From: an uncultured Sediminibacterium sp.
GTDB taxonomy: Bacteria; Bacteroidota; Bacteroidia; Chitinophagales; Chitinophagaceae
Direction: 5' to 3'
NCBI RefSeq assembly: GCF_946481145.1
Contig: NZ_CAMLMJ010000025.1
Coordinates: 1-62,455 of the forward strand
Length of the DNA stretch: 62,455 nucleotides
Shown here: piece by piece, positions 49,476 to 59,600 of the stretch
Layout of the letters: each line of letters begins with the position of its first letter
Numbering within the stretch: position 1 is the stretch's first letter
Made by a program: the position numbers and the translations under genes
The notes under the pieces: generated by a model
The model's database searches: none
The model's input: the letters and a program-made list of their open reading frames with translations, nothing else
What the model was told of the DNA's origin: nothing

Positions 49476-51395
49476 ATGAGTAAACTTGTTTATCTGGTTC
49501 CACTTTTCCCATTAATCGGATTCCTGATTAATGGACTAGGAAGAAAAGCAATGTCAAAATCAATGATCAGTATCATTGGTTGTGGTGTAATGCTGGCATC
49601 CTTTGTGGTTAGCTTATTGGTATTTTTTGATGTAAAAGAACATGGTGCTACAATTGTCAACCTGTTCTCTTTTATCAAAACTTCCGCTTTTCAAATTCCT
49701 TTTGCTTTCCAGGTTGATCAACTATCTTCCTTATTCCTCCTGATAATTACCGGCATCGGATTCCTGATTCATTTGTACTCTGCCGCTTATATGCACGAAG
49801 AACAAGAACAGCATTTCGGAAGGTATTTTGCCTACCTGAACCTGTTCGTATTTTCAATGTTACTGCTCGTATTAGGTGCTAACTATGTAATCATGTTTAT
49901 CGGTTGGGAAGGGGTAGGCTTGTGTTCTTATTTGTTAATCGGATTCTGGTTCAAAAATGATCAATACAACTACGCGGCAAAGAAAGCTTTCGTGATGAAC
50001 CGTATTGGCGATCTGGGTTTCCTGCTTGCCGTTTTCTGGTTGATTTTTAAACTGGGCACCGTTTCTTACGGCGATGTATTCTCCAGTATCGATAAGCTAT
50101 CAACCTTTGATATAACTGCAATCACTCTATTATTGTTTGTTGGTGCTATGGGTAAAAGTGCCCAATTGCCTCTATATACATGGTTGCCTGATGCAATGGC
50201 TGGCCCTACGCCGGTTTCAGCGCTCATCCATGCTGCTACCATGGTTACAGCCGGTATCTATATGATTGCCAGAAGCAATATTCTTTATACACTCGCACCT
50301 GTATCACAAACTGTAGTTGCAATTGTGGGATTAGCGACAGCAATTTTTGCAGCAACCATTGCGCTCAAACAAAATGATATTAAAAAAGTACTGGCATACT
50401 CAACAGTTAGTCAGTTAGGTTATATGTTTCTTGGCTTGGGAGTAGGCGCCTATACTGGTGCGGTGTTCCATGTTATGACACATGCTTTTTTCAAAGCATT
50501 ATTATTCCTTGGAGCAGGTTCTGTTATTCATGCAATGCACCATGAACAGGATATTCGCAAAATGGGTGGATTAAAAAAATATATGCCCATTACGCATATC
50601 ACTTTCTTTTTAGCCTGTTTAGCAATTGCCGGCATACCTCCATTTTCAGGATTCTTCTCCAAAGACGAAATCCTCATGGCTGCATATAACGCCAACCCAC
50701 TCTATTATTATATTGGAATGGCAGGTGCTTTGATGACTGCTTTCTATATGTTCCGTTTATATACTTTGACCTTCCTCGGATCTTTCCGTGGTACCCATGA
50801 ACAAGAACATCATTTGCATGAAAGTCCATCAGCGATGACAATCCCCTTAATCGTCCTGGCTGTTTTATCTGTATTAGGTGGATTTGTAGGTATACCAGAA
50901 GTATTTGCGTCTGATGCTCATTCTCTGGAACATTTTCTGGCCCCCATATTTGCTGAGTCCACGAAGCATGCTCATGAACATCATTTAACACATACGCAGG
51001 AATATATTATGATGGGTGTTTCTACTGCACTGATCGCTGGAATAATTTTCTTCGCGGTTGCTAAATTCAAGAAACCCGGAACATCAACCGAAAGCAGTGG
51101 TATCGGAAAATTACTGGAGAATAAGTGGTATGTAGATGAATTATATGATGCAGTTATTATAAAGCCATTACACTTGCTGTCTGTATTCCTGAAAAATATT
51201 GTAGAGAAAGCAGGTATTGATGGTTTTGTAAATGGTATTGGTAAACTGGTCGGATATGGGTCCAGACAACTGAGGTTATTGCAAAGTGGACAGGTAGCGA
51301 ATTATCTCCTGATTATGGTGATGATTATGGTGTTGTTTGTATTGATATGGTTCAATGACCTGACCATCTTAAACTTTTTCAAAAAAATATTTTAA
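49476..51395 (+). CDS. nuoL: NADH-quinone oxidoreductase subunit L
   Basis: Largest proton-pumping membrane subunit, antiporter-like, with the long lateral helix at its C-terminus. The 639-residue protein has GWEGVGLCSYLLIGFWF (key Glu), LPDAMAGPTPVSALIHAATMV and KKVLAYSTVSQLGYMFLG. The C-terminal 120 residues carry the amphipathic lateral helix region and end in a last membrane segment. His-rich loops (HEQEHHLHESP, HAHEHHLTH) near 440-500 are worth noting but are not rare in NuoL. Confidence 0.96.
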   Translation: MSKLVYLVPLFPLIGFLINGLGRKAMSKSMISIIGCGVMLASFVVSLLVFFDVKEHGATIVNLFSFIKTSAFQIPFAFQVDQLSSLFLLIITGIGFLIHLYSAAYMHEEQEQHFGRYFAYLNLFVFSMLLLVLGANYVIMFIGWEGVGLCSYLLIGFWFKNDQYNYAAKKAFVMNRIGDLGFLLAVFWLIFKLGTVSYGDVFSSIDKLSTFDITAITLLLFVGAMGKSAQLPLYTWLPDAMAGPTPVSALIHAATMVTAGIYMIARSNILYTLAPVSQTVVAIVGLATAIFAATIALKQNDIKKVLAYSTVSQLGYMFLGLGVGAYTGAVFHVMTHAFFKALLFLGAGSVIHAMHHEQDIRKMGGLKKYMPITHITFFLACLAIAGIPPFSGFFSKDEILMAAYNANPLYYYIGMAGALMTAFYMFRLYTLTFLGSFRGTHEQEHHLHESPSAMTIPLIVLAVLSVLGGFVGIPEVFASDAHSLEHFLAPIFAESTKHAHEHHLTHTQEYIMMGVSTALIAGIIFFAVAKFKKPGTSTESSGIGKLLENKWYVDELYDAVIIKPLHLLSVFLKNIVEKAGIDGFVNGIGKLVGYGSRQLRLLQSGQVANYLLIMVMIMVLFVLIWFNDLTILNFFKKIF

Positions 51396-51420
51396 CCGCT
51401 AAGCGCGATAAAGCATATTT

Positions 51421-52854
51421 ATGATTCCAGTTTTTTTGATATTACTTCCCTTGCTTACAGGTGTGGCAGGATTCTTTATTAAAGAATCTAATGCGGCAAA
51501 AGGGTGGGCGCTGTTATCGGCGGCATTGACATTAATCGTGGCAATTGCCGGTATTTATTTTTATCCATCAACGCAACAGTCATTTGACACTGCATGGCTG
51601 CCTTCATTAGGAAGCAGGTTTACCCTAACTATGGATGGAATGAGTAAAATGCTTGTATTATTAACGGCTATTTCCTTCCCGATTATTTTTCTGGCTACCC
51701 ATAAAAATACTTACCAAAAAGCCGGATCATTTTATGCGCTGATGTTATTAACCCAGGCCGGTCTGATGGGTGTATTTCTTGCGAATGATGCATTGCTGTT
51801 TTATTTCTTCTGGGAGCTGGCTTTAATACCTGTTTATTTTCTTTGTTCGATCTGGGGTGGAGAAAAAAGAATTGCAGCAACCTTCAAATTCTTCATCTAT
51901 ACTTTTATTGGCTCATTAATGATGCTGGCAGGAATACTCTACATGTATTTCCAAACAGCCGATCATTCATTTGCATGGCAATCGTTTTACACAGTACAAT
52001 TAGCACCAGCACAGCAATCATTGATTTTCTGGTTGTTTTTTGTGGCATTCGCTATTAAGATGCCCATTTTCCCTTTCCATACATGGCAGCCCGATGCTTA
52101 TGAGCAATCGCCAACCGCAACAACTATGGTATTAAGCGGTGTAATGGTTAAAATGGGAATCTTTGCTGTCATCAAATGGCTCTTGCCTTTTTTCCCTGCA
52201 GCAGCCGATAAATTTGCCCAAATCATCATCATTCTGTCTGTTACAGGAATGCTATATGCCTCATTTATTGCGATCAGGCAGGACGATATAAAAAGATTGA
52301 TTGCTTATTCCTCTATTGCACATATCGGATTAATGTGCGCCACTTTGTTTACCAATAGCAGGGTGGGATTGGAAGGAGTGATGATTCAAATGTTTAACCA
52401 TGGTATTAATGTAATTGGACTATGGATTGTAGCCGATGCCATTGAACAACAACTAGCTACACGTAAGTTTAGTGAACTAGGTGGATTAGCTCAAAAAGCT
52501 CCGGTACTTGCCATTCTGCTGGTAGTAATGGCATTTGCAAATATTGCACTGCCACTTACCAATGCATTCATTGGTGAATTCATGATGTTTAATGGATTAT
52601 TCAGTTACAATATCTGGATCACAGCAATCGCAGGTATCAGTATTATCCTTGCAGCAGTATATACTTTGAACATGGTTCAGAAAGTGTTTTATGGAAATAC
52701 AACTGATGCCACGGTAAATGCAACGGATATCAGTGGCAATATTAAACTGGCATTGGTAGTGTTGGTTATTGTAATTATTGCTTTAGGTGTATACCCTCAA
52801 CCTATGATAGACCTCACAAAAGATACTGTGGGAGCTACTATGGCGGGTAAATAG
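51421..52854 (+). CDS. nuoM: NADH-quinone oxidoreductase subunit M
   Basis: Antiporter-like proton-pumping subunit. The 477-residue protein has FFWELALIPVYFLCSIWGG (key Glu), FPFHTWQPDAYEQSPTATTM and KRLIAYSSIAHIGLMC. About 13-14 helices are expected. It starts 25 bp after nuoL. Confidence 0.96.
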   Translation: MIPVFLILLPLLTGVAGFFIKESNAAKGWALLSAALTLIVAIAGIYFYPSTQQSFDTAWLPSLGSRFTLTMDGMSKMLVLLTAISFPIIFLATHKNTYQKAGSFYALMLLTQAGLMGVFLANDALLFYFFWELALIPVYFLCSIWGGEKRIAATFKFFIYTFIGSLMMLAGILYMYFQTADHSFAWQSFYTVQLAPAQQSLIFWLFFVAFAIKMPIFPFHTWQPDAYEQSPTATTMVLSGVMVKMGIFAVIKWLLPFFPAAADKFAQIIIILSVTGMLYASFIAIRQDDIKRLIAYSSIAHIGLMCATLFTNSRVGLEGVMIQMFNHGINVIGLWIVADAIEQQLATRKFSELGGLAQKAPVLAILLVVMAFANIALPLTNAFIGEFMMFNGLFSYNIWITAIAGISIILAAVYTLNMVQKVFYGNTTDATVNATDISGNIKLALVVLVIVIIALGVYPQPMIDLTKDTVGATMAGK

Positions 52855-52877
52855 AATAGATATTTGATTATTAACAA

Positions 52878-52921
52878 GTAAAGATGACAACATCTTTACC
52901 CAAAATTCCCTCAGGGGATTT
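52878..52921 (+). other. Two hairpins between nuoM and nuoN
   Basis: GTAAAGATG (52878-52886) pairs exactly with CATCTTTAC (52891-52899) around ACAA. A second, AAATTCCC/GGGGATTT with one G-U pair, lies at 52903-52921, 7 nt before the nuoN ATG. No U-run follows, so these are more likely mRNA-stability or translation elements than terminators. Confidence 0.65.
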
Positions 52922-52927
52922 GGATAT

Positions 52928-54313
52928 ATGAACGCAATTATATTATCGGCATTATTGGGTGTTGTAATGATGTTTAGCGGCATTATTACAAATAATAAAT
53001 CAGTATTAAAGTATATCGCCGCAACAGGACTGCTGTTGCTGATAGGAGCGAATTTGCTGGATACATATGCATTGTTTAAAATTCATATCAATACCAGGGG
53101 CTTACTGAGTTTTGAAAAATTCGGACTCTATTTTAATACCCTGGCTTTCGGAGCAACGTTTATCTATGTATGCCTGAGTGGGAAGGATATTGAAAAGGCC
53201 GGTATCAATGTAGCAGAATATTTTGCCCTTATTTTCTTTGTATTATGTGGGGTAAGTATACTGTCTGGCTTTAATGGATTATTGATGCTATTCCTAGGTA
53301 TTGAAATTTTATCCATCCCTCTATATATCCTTACCGGATCAGATAAACGCAACCTGAAAAGTAATGAAGCATCCCTGAAATATTTCCTGATGGGATCATT
53401 CACAACAGGCATTATGCTCATGGGTATAGCCCTTTATTATGGGGCTACCGGTTCATTCGCTTTAAATGCACCTCCGGTAATTCCAACTACCGGCACTATA
53501 AATCCTTCCTTTCTTCAGATAGCCGGATTATTACTGCTGTTTGTAGCCATGTGTTTTAAAGTATCTGCCGCACCATTTCATTTCTGGACACCAGATGTAT
53601 ACGATGGGGCACCTAGTGTATTTACTTCTTTTATGGCAACGGTGGTTAAAGCAGCAGGTTTTATTGCCTTTATTCGCTTGTTTCAAAACCAGGCAGTAGC
53701 GCTTGGCCCATCATGGAAAATCATCCTGTCATTTGTAATCATAGCAACATTACTCATCGGTAATATTACCGCTGTATTCCAGCAGAGTGTAAAACGTATG
53801 TTGGCATATTCGAGTATTGCGCAGGCAGGCTTTATGCTGTTTGCCTTGTTTGCCGGAAACGACCTGGCAAAAGAAGGTATCCTGCTTTATGCAGTGGCAT
53901 ATAGTCTGGCAACCATCGGCATTTTTGCAGTATTGATAAAAATGCCTGATTATACATTCGATGGTTTTAACGGTTTGGCTAAAAAACAACCCGTACTGGC
54001 ATTCACAACCACCATTTTTCTGCTTTCTTTAGCTGGTATTCCACTTACTGCAGGTTTCTTCGCTAAGTATTATATGTTGGCAGCAGTTGTTAAGAGTGGA
54101 GGTGCTTTATGGCTGGTAATCATCGCTCTATTCTTTGCTGCGGTAAGTGTATACTACTACTTTAAAGTAATACAAGCTATGTATTTCAAAGAAGGCGATA
54201 CAGAAGCCCCTGTAACAAGTGGTGCATTCAAAACCGGACTTGTCTTATTGGCGGCACTGGTAATTCTTATCGGTATTTGGCCATCTTTGATCCTGAACTG
54301 GTTTTATTTCTAA
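52928..54313 (+). CDS. nuoN: NADH-quinone oxidoreductase subunit N
   Basis: Third antiporter-like proton-pumping subunit and the last gene of the operon. The 461-residue protein has FLGIEILSIPLYILTG (key Glu), SAAPFHFWTPDVYDGAPSVF and KRMLAYSSIAQAGFMLF. Its length is typical. There is no clear terminator before the ABC permease gene 75 bp downstream. Confidence 0.96.
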   Translation: MNAIILSALLGVVMMFSGIITNNKSVLKYIAATGLLLLIGANLLDTYALFKIHINTRGLLSFEKFGLYFNTLAFGATFIYVCLSGKDIEKAGINVAEYFALIFFVLCGVSILSGFNGLLMLFLGIEILSIPLYILTGSDKRNLKSNEASLKYFLMGSFTTGIMLMGIALYYGATGSFALNAPPVIPTTGTINPSFLQIAGLLLLFVAMCFKVSAAPFHFWTPDVYDGAPSVFTSFMATVVKAAGFIAFIRLFQNQAVALGPSWKIILSFVIIATLLIGNITAVFQQSVKRMLAYSSIAQAGFMLFALFAGNDLAKEGILLYAVAYSLATIGIFAVLIKMPDYTFDGFNGLAKKQPVLAFTTTIFLLSLAGIPLTAGFFAKYYMLAAVVKSGGALWLVIIALFFAAVSVYYYFKVIQAMYFKEGDTEAPVTSGAFKTGLVLLAALVILIGIWPSLILNWFYF

Positions 54314-54388
54314 CCGCTCCTCATTTTTTGGTGCCTGAGGTCTATCCTGACAGCTTTTCTACGTTATCTTTATAGGAGAAATGCTATT

Positions 54389-55669
54389 ATGAAGGGTATG
54401 ACCATCTTTGATTCTCTATCGCTGGCCTGGCGAACAGTACGCAGTAATAAATTGCGTACCGGCATTACTGTGGCTATTATTGCCTTCGGTATCATGGCAT
54501 TAATAGGTATCATCACAGCAATTGAAGCAATGAACCAGAGTCTGGTAGAGAGCTTTTCTTCTATGGGAGCTAATGCCTTCAACATTCGATTTAAAGATTC
54601 TCGTGTAAGGTTCGGAAATAATTCAGATGTCAAGAAAACAACCAGGGGCAAGAAAGAAAAAAAATCGAACCTGGATAAAGCCATTCTCAAAGAAGAAGCA
54701 GAATATTTTAAAGATAATTTCAATTACCCCGGAGCAAAAGTGAGTATTTATAGAAGAGGTCCCGGAGGACAAGAAATTAATTACCGCGACAAGAAAACCA
54801 ATCCTCAAATAGTAGTATGGGGCGGCGATGAAAACTACCTCGCTGTTACCGGCTATACGATAGAAGTTGGAAGAAACCTCAATTCCCTCGATCAGCAAAG
54901 TGGGCGTAATGTTTGCCTCATAGGAAGCAATGTTGCGAAAACTTTGTTTGGAACAAGTCCGGAGAAAAGTTTGGATAAAGTGATTCGTGTAGGAGGACTG
55001 CCATACAGAGTAATAGGTTTACTAAAAAGCAAGGGCTCCAGTGCCATGTTGCGACAAGATGATGTAATTGTTACTACCTATACCAATATCCGGCATTTTC
55101 AAAACATCAATCGTTCCTATATGCTTGGGGTAATGGTGGGTAATGTAAATGATCTGGAACCCGCATCCGGGGTAGCTACATCTGTCTTTAGGTCGGTTCG
55201 AAAACTACAACCCATTGAAGAAGATAATTTTGTGATTGAAAAGAGCGACAAATTCGCGGAAATGTTTATCGGTTTCCTTAGCAGTATTACTGGTTCAGCA
55301 GGTGCAATCGGACTTATTACCCTGATCGGCGCAGCCATCGGTTTAATGAATATTATGCTTGTTGCCGTAAATGAAAGAACCAAGGAAGTTGGTTTGATTA
55401 AGGCAATCGGTGGGAAAAGTAAAAATGTTCGTCAACAGTTCTTATTTGAAAGCATGATTATTAGTCTGCTAGGAGCCATCTTCGGCATCATCCTTGGCGT
55501 ACTTGTGGGTAACTTATTCGGACTGGTTTTAAAAACAGGATTTGTTATACCATGGGCATGGGTAATAGTAGGGGTGGTTATCTGTTCTGTTGTAGGGCTT
55601 GCAGCGGGCATCTATCCAGCCATGAAAGCTGCCCGATTAAATCCTATCGTCGCACTGCGATACGAGTAG
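54389..55669 (+). CDS. ABC transporter permease (MacB/FtsX type)
   Basis: Membrane component of a MacB/LolCE-like type VII ABC system, which works on periplasmic substrates rather than moving them through the membrane. The 426-residue protein has one N-terminal helix (about 25-45, [19 protein letters not shown]), a large periplasmic domain (50-295), then three C-terminal helices in the FtsX domain (from about 305, [39 protein letters not shown] is the coupling loop). No ATPase gene is adjacent, so the partner is encoded elsewhere. TATCTTTA 24 nt upstream resembles a -7 box. Confidence 0.9.
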   Translation: MKGMTIFDSLSLAWRTVRSNKLRTGITVAIIAFGIMALIGIITAIEAMNQSLVESFSSMGANAFNIRFKDSRVRFGNNSDVKKTTRGKKEKKSNLDKAILKEEAEYFKDNFNYPGAKVSIYRRGPGGQEINYRDKKTNPQIVVWGGDENYLAVTGYTIEVGRNLNSLDQQSGRNVCLIGSNVAKTLFGTSPEKSLDKVIRVGGLPYRVIGLLKSKGSSAMLRQDDVIVTTYTNIRHFQNINRSYMLGVMVGNVNDLEPASGVATSVFRSVRKLQPIEEDNFVIEKSDKFAEMFIGFLSSITGSAGAIGLITLIGAAIGLMNIMLVAVNERTKEVGLIKAIGGKSKNVRQQFLFESMIISLLGAIFGIILGVLVGNLFGLVLKTGFVIPWAWVIVGVVICSVVGLAAGIYPAMKAARLNPIVALRYE

Positions 55670-55725
55670 GTAATCTTCTGCCTTATTCTTTAGAATTTGA
55701 TGTTAGCATTAACAAGTATGCAAAG

Positions 55726-56445
55726 TTATTTTTGCCTGGCTGCTTGTTTTAATTGGTCGTTGATGTAGTAGATCACATCTTCTTCGGTACTATGCTTCCT
55801 TAGCCATTCATAAGTTGGTCTGTTTTGCTGGATGAATGAATGTAGTTTTTCATCTTTAAAACCTGTTAGCGATTGAACCAGTGCAGTATTGAAGCGGTAG
55901 TTGATATAGGCTTCTTTTTCATTGGTTTCATAAAATTGCATTGCTTTTCGCTTCTTCTTTTCATGTTTTGAGAACCGATCAATATTCAAGGCAATACCTG
56001 CACCGGAATTGGCTTTCGAAACGGTGGGTATGGTATAGTTTACAATATCCTGTAGAAATTCTTTTCTTCTTTCTATGCTATCCAACTGATATCGACTAAT
56101 GCCACTTCTTGAAGTAACGGTTACATTACCCAGATCACGGGCCAGTGGAGAAAGAAAAGCAGCAAGTGTATCCTGAACAACAAGGTTCTTATTGTACTGC
56201 AGTGTGTCAAAAAAATAACCAACTGCTGCAAATGATAAGACATGGTTTTCTGCAGCTTCTATTGCAAATCGCCCCTCATTATTCGTCATAACCGTAGTAT
56301 TGGTATTCAGGTTACGAACACTGGCAATTTTAATGGGTATATTGGTAACGCTATCTTTCAGGTAACCATAAACAAGCTTTCTTTTTTGCGCATGAAGGCC
56401 AAAAGAAATAACCACCGCCAGCATAACCAATACAAACCTTTTCAT
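55726..56445 (-). CDS. Exported protein with N-terminal carboxypeptidase-regulatory-like domain
   Basis: A 239-residue protein with a signal peptide (KRFVLVMLAVVISFGLHAQ). Residues 22-110 fit the CarboxypepD_reg-like beta-sandwich found in TonB-dependent receptors: KLVYGYLKDSVTNIPIKIA, NNEGRFAIEAAENHVLSF and VGYFFDTLQY. The remainder is helical and charged (SKHEKKKRKAMQFYETNEKE), with no receptor barrel. Likely a periplasmic or surface accessory protein; role unknown. A TACCTTTG box lies 12 nt upstream of the start. Confidence 0.83.
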   Translation of the reverse strand: MKRFVLVMLAVVISFGLHAQKRKLVYGYLKDSVTNIPIKIASVRNLNTNTTVMTNNEGRFAIEAAENHVLSFAAVGYFFDTLQYNKNLVVQDTLAAFLSPLARDLGNVTVTSRSGISRYQLDSIERRKEFLQDIVNYTIPTVSKANSGAGIALNIDRFSKHEKKKRKAMQFYETNEKEAYINYRFNTALVQSLTGFKDEKLHSFIQQNRPTYEWLRKHSTEEDVIYYINDQLKQAARQK

Positions 56446-56456
56446 GATCTTTTTTA

Positions 56457-56464
56457 CAAAGGTA
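56457..56464 (-). promoter_or_regulatory. Candidate -7 box TACCTTTG
   Basis: Minus-strand TACCTTTG matches TANNTTTG, 11 nt before the ATG at 56445. The leader would be about 7 nt. No clear -33 element. Confidence 0.45.
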
Positions 56465-56499
56465 CAGGGAAAGGGATTTATGGAGTATGTAAATAATTT

Positions 56500-56641
56500 G
56501 GGGTGAGGTACTGGGTACTAGGTACTAGGTGTTAGGTATTAGGTGTTAGGCTTTAGCGTAAAGAATTTTATAAGCAATAAACATTACTAAATACCCAGTA
56601 CCCAGTACCTAACGCCTAATACCTAACACCTAACCCCTTAA
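56500..56641. repeat. Inverted heptamer arms, family D
   Basis: Left arm 56500-56550 with TACTAGG/TGTTAGG/TATTAGG units. Right arm 56592-56641 with CCTAACG/CCTAATA/CCTAACA units. About 50 nt each, imperfect reverse complements, 41-nt spacer. It ends about 4 nt from the stop region of the S8 peptidase gene. Confidence 0.92.
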
Positions 56642-56644
56642 TCA

Positions 56645-59600
56645 TCACTTAACAATGATCACTTTCTGCAAGTATGTCTTCTTATTGTGTAAAATCTTCA
56701 GCACATAATACCCATCGCCTACATTACCCACATTCATTTGTTTGGAGAATGTTCCGTTAAAGCCTGGGTATGATTGATTAAACACCCGCTGTCCGGCAGA
56801 ATTTAATAATTCAATTGCGAGGTCAGCCTTTTCCTTCACTTCAAAACTCAGGTTGAATATTCCCTTATTAGGGTTGGGCGATAAGCTAAGTTTTATTTCT
56901 CTTGCAATTACTTCCGGAGGTAATGCAGTAATGGTTACTTGCAATGTATTGGAGGTTTTCTGACAACCTAATGCATCAACCACTACAACTTTATAAACAC
57001 CAGATTCAATTGGTTTATATTTATTAGAAGTGGCGCCATTGATGCCTACATCATCTTTAAACCATTGCATGGTTGTACCTGTAATACTGCTAACCAGGGT
57101 GTCACCTACTTTAGTAATAGCAGGGGTTGGGGCATCACCTACCACTAATTCAACCCGATCACTAGGGCAACTTGTTCCTGTTCTGATCTTCATGTCGTAG
57201 AAGAAATAGTAGAATGGGTTAACATCAGCACTTGTATTGGTAAGGTTAACACTATTACCTGTAATCGACATTACGTTAGCAATACTTATAGGGTAAGTAG
57301 TACCGGAAATATTATTGTTCCTGAAAATAGTCGCCCCATTTTCATTACAAAGTACCAATAAGATATGATCACCCGTTTCGTTTACTGGCAGATTCAGGTA
57401 ATAAACAGCCCCTGTATCTGCAGTTGGGTTTCCTGTTACTGCTCCGGGTTGTGGATTTGGATTCGTAGCTGTAACGGAAAGGGTGGTTCTTGATAAAGGC
57501 AGATAGGTAAAGCTTCCATCCTGGTTAACTGTTCCCAGGTTGGCTACAATAACTTCTACTGTACCAGGGTTGCCAATATATAAACGAGCACTTTCAATTG
57601 TAAGTGGAACTGAATTATTAAACCGTACAAAATTCCCCCTGAAATTATTATATCCTCCCTCTGCATAAGCCATTTTAGTGGTTGGTCCAATAGAAGCTTT
57701 CACTTCATTCGAAACATAGAAAGTTTTATTGGTAGGAATGCTGGTGGTAGTTACAGCCGCCCCACTTGCAATTGGAGAAGTAGCTGTTGAACTGTTATAC
57801 CAGAAATAATTACTGTTCGCTACCGGATTATTCACTTTCAATATAGCCGTGGTATTACAGATGGTCCCTATTGGTGAAGGGTTATCAGCTTTCTTACCAA
57901 TGGTAAGGTTTGTAGTTAATGTATTGTTACTGGTATTCTGATCACCGGTTACATTGGCTGTGGCCAGAATGGTATAGGTAGTGTTTTGCGTAGTTACAAA
58001 TGGTGTTTGTAAAGTAAAACTTACATTCGATAAGCCAGGTACTGCCGCCGGGTAAATGCCATTAAGCGTAGCTACAGTTGTAGATCCGTTTTTAACTTCT
58101 ATTGAAACAGGAATATTTGTTTTAGGTACACTTCCATTGTTACGGATACTTACTGTAAGGTATTGTTTGTTATCCGCACAATCGGCAATGGAAGGGGTGA
58201 GGATTTCACTGATGGTAAAGTCAGTAGAAGGGTTCACCACAATCAACCTGAAATCTTCTGTTTCTCCTTTGGTATAACTACCACAAGATGATATATCAGT
58301 GGCTGTGGCTGTTTCAACCAGTACGATTCTTGTCCGGAATGTACTTCCAATGGTAAGTGTACTAGGAGTTGTAAATGAACCAGAAAATACTTGCGTGTTT
58401 TTTAATACACCACTGGTTGCCACTAATTCGTTTGCATCTGCAAAATCACCATCGTTGTTATAGTCGATGAATATTTTTACCATTTTATCTGCATCAGTTG
58501 CATCTGAACTATTTACACGAACACGGAATGGAACCGATTGAGAGGGTTCAATACTAGCAGCTAAAGCAGTATTGTTGGTATAAGTAGTAGCTCCGGTAGG
58601 ATTTGCATAACGAATCGTTTGAAGACTCACGCTATCAATTCTACCACCAGCATTATTTGTTGCTGCTGAACTGCAATGCGCCGTTCCACCCACACCACTT
58701 ACGATTAGTGAATAAGCCTGTTGTCCTCTTGTTAAGGTACCCAAAGCACCTTTATGTGTTACAGTGATGGTATAAGTTTCTCCTGCAACTGTGCTGTCTA
58801 TATCAATTCTTTCAACATTATCCACGGTGTTATCACCCTTTACCGCTGCATTGGCAGGGAAAGCTGGATCAAGCTTCCATGGACTGAAAGTTCTGCTTCC
58901 GCTGGTAATGCGTATATCCAGGTCGTTGATAAGTTTTTTCTCAGGGTTGTTCAGCACATTAATCTGGTCTACAGTGCCTTTTACATCTGTCCAGCAAATA
59001 GTAGCTTTTAAAGGTTCTTTACCTGTTGCAACAACTGTGGTGCTAAATGAATTGGTCGTTCCATTGAAAAGATTTTCGTACATCAGGTGTTCACTGGTAG
59101 CACTATTGTTAGATGCTACAGAAGCAGAAATAACTGCTGCTGCTTTTTGTACATTCAATAATCCCCAGCCGTTTTGATAGTCGGGTCCCGGAGTTATACC
59201 TGCTTCATCTGCAGTGTGTATGGCAAGTCCCTTAAGGGTTGCCGAACGCAGAAAGTTGCCATTTTTTAATTTTGAATAATGATCCTGCAAAAGGAACAAT
59301 GAACCTGAAGTATTAGGAGTGGCCATAGAAGTACCACTTAAACTTGAATATGCTGTAGTTGATGATGCATAGGATGATAACACGTTAACGCCATCTGCTA
59401 CTACATCTGGTTTTATCCTGCCGTCATCTGTTGGGCCCCATCCGCTAAAAGAACTCATCACCACATCTTCTGGTCTGTTATAACCACCGGGAATTCCTCT
59501 TACCGCACCAACAGTAAGAATATTTTTTGCATTCGCATCCCATGGAATACTGCCATAACTATCATTGCTGCTGATATCTCCTGGTCTGTTTCCGGCAGCA

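Noticed and set aside
52878..52921. Terminator between nuoM and nuoN
   Set aside because: The hairpins lack a U-run, and nuoN follows at once in the operon.
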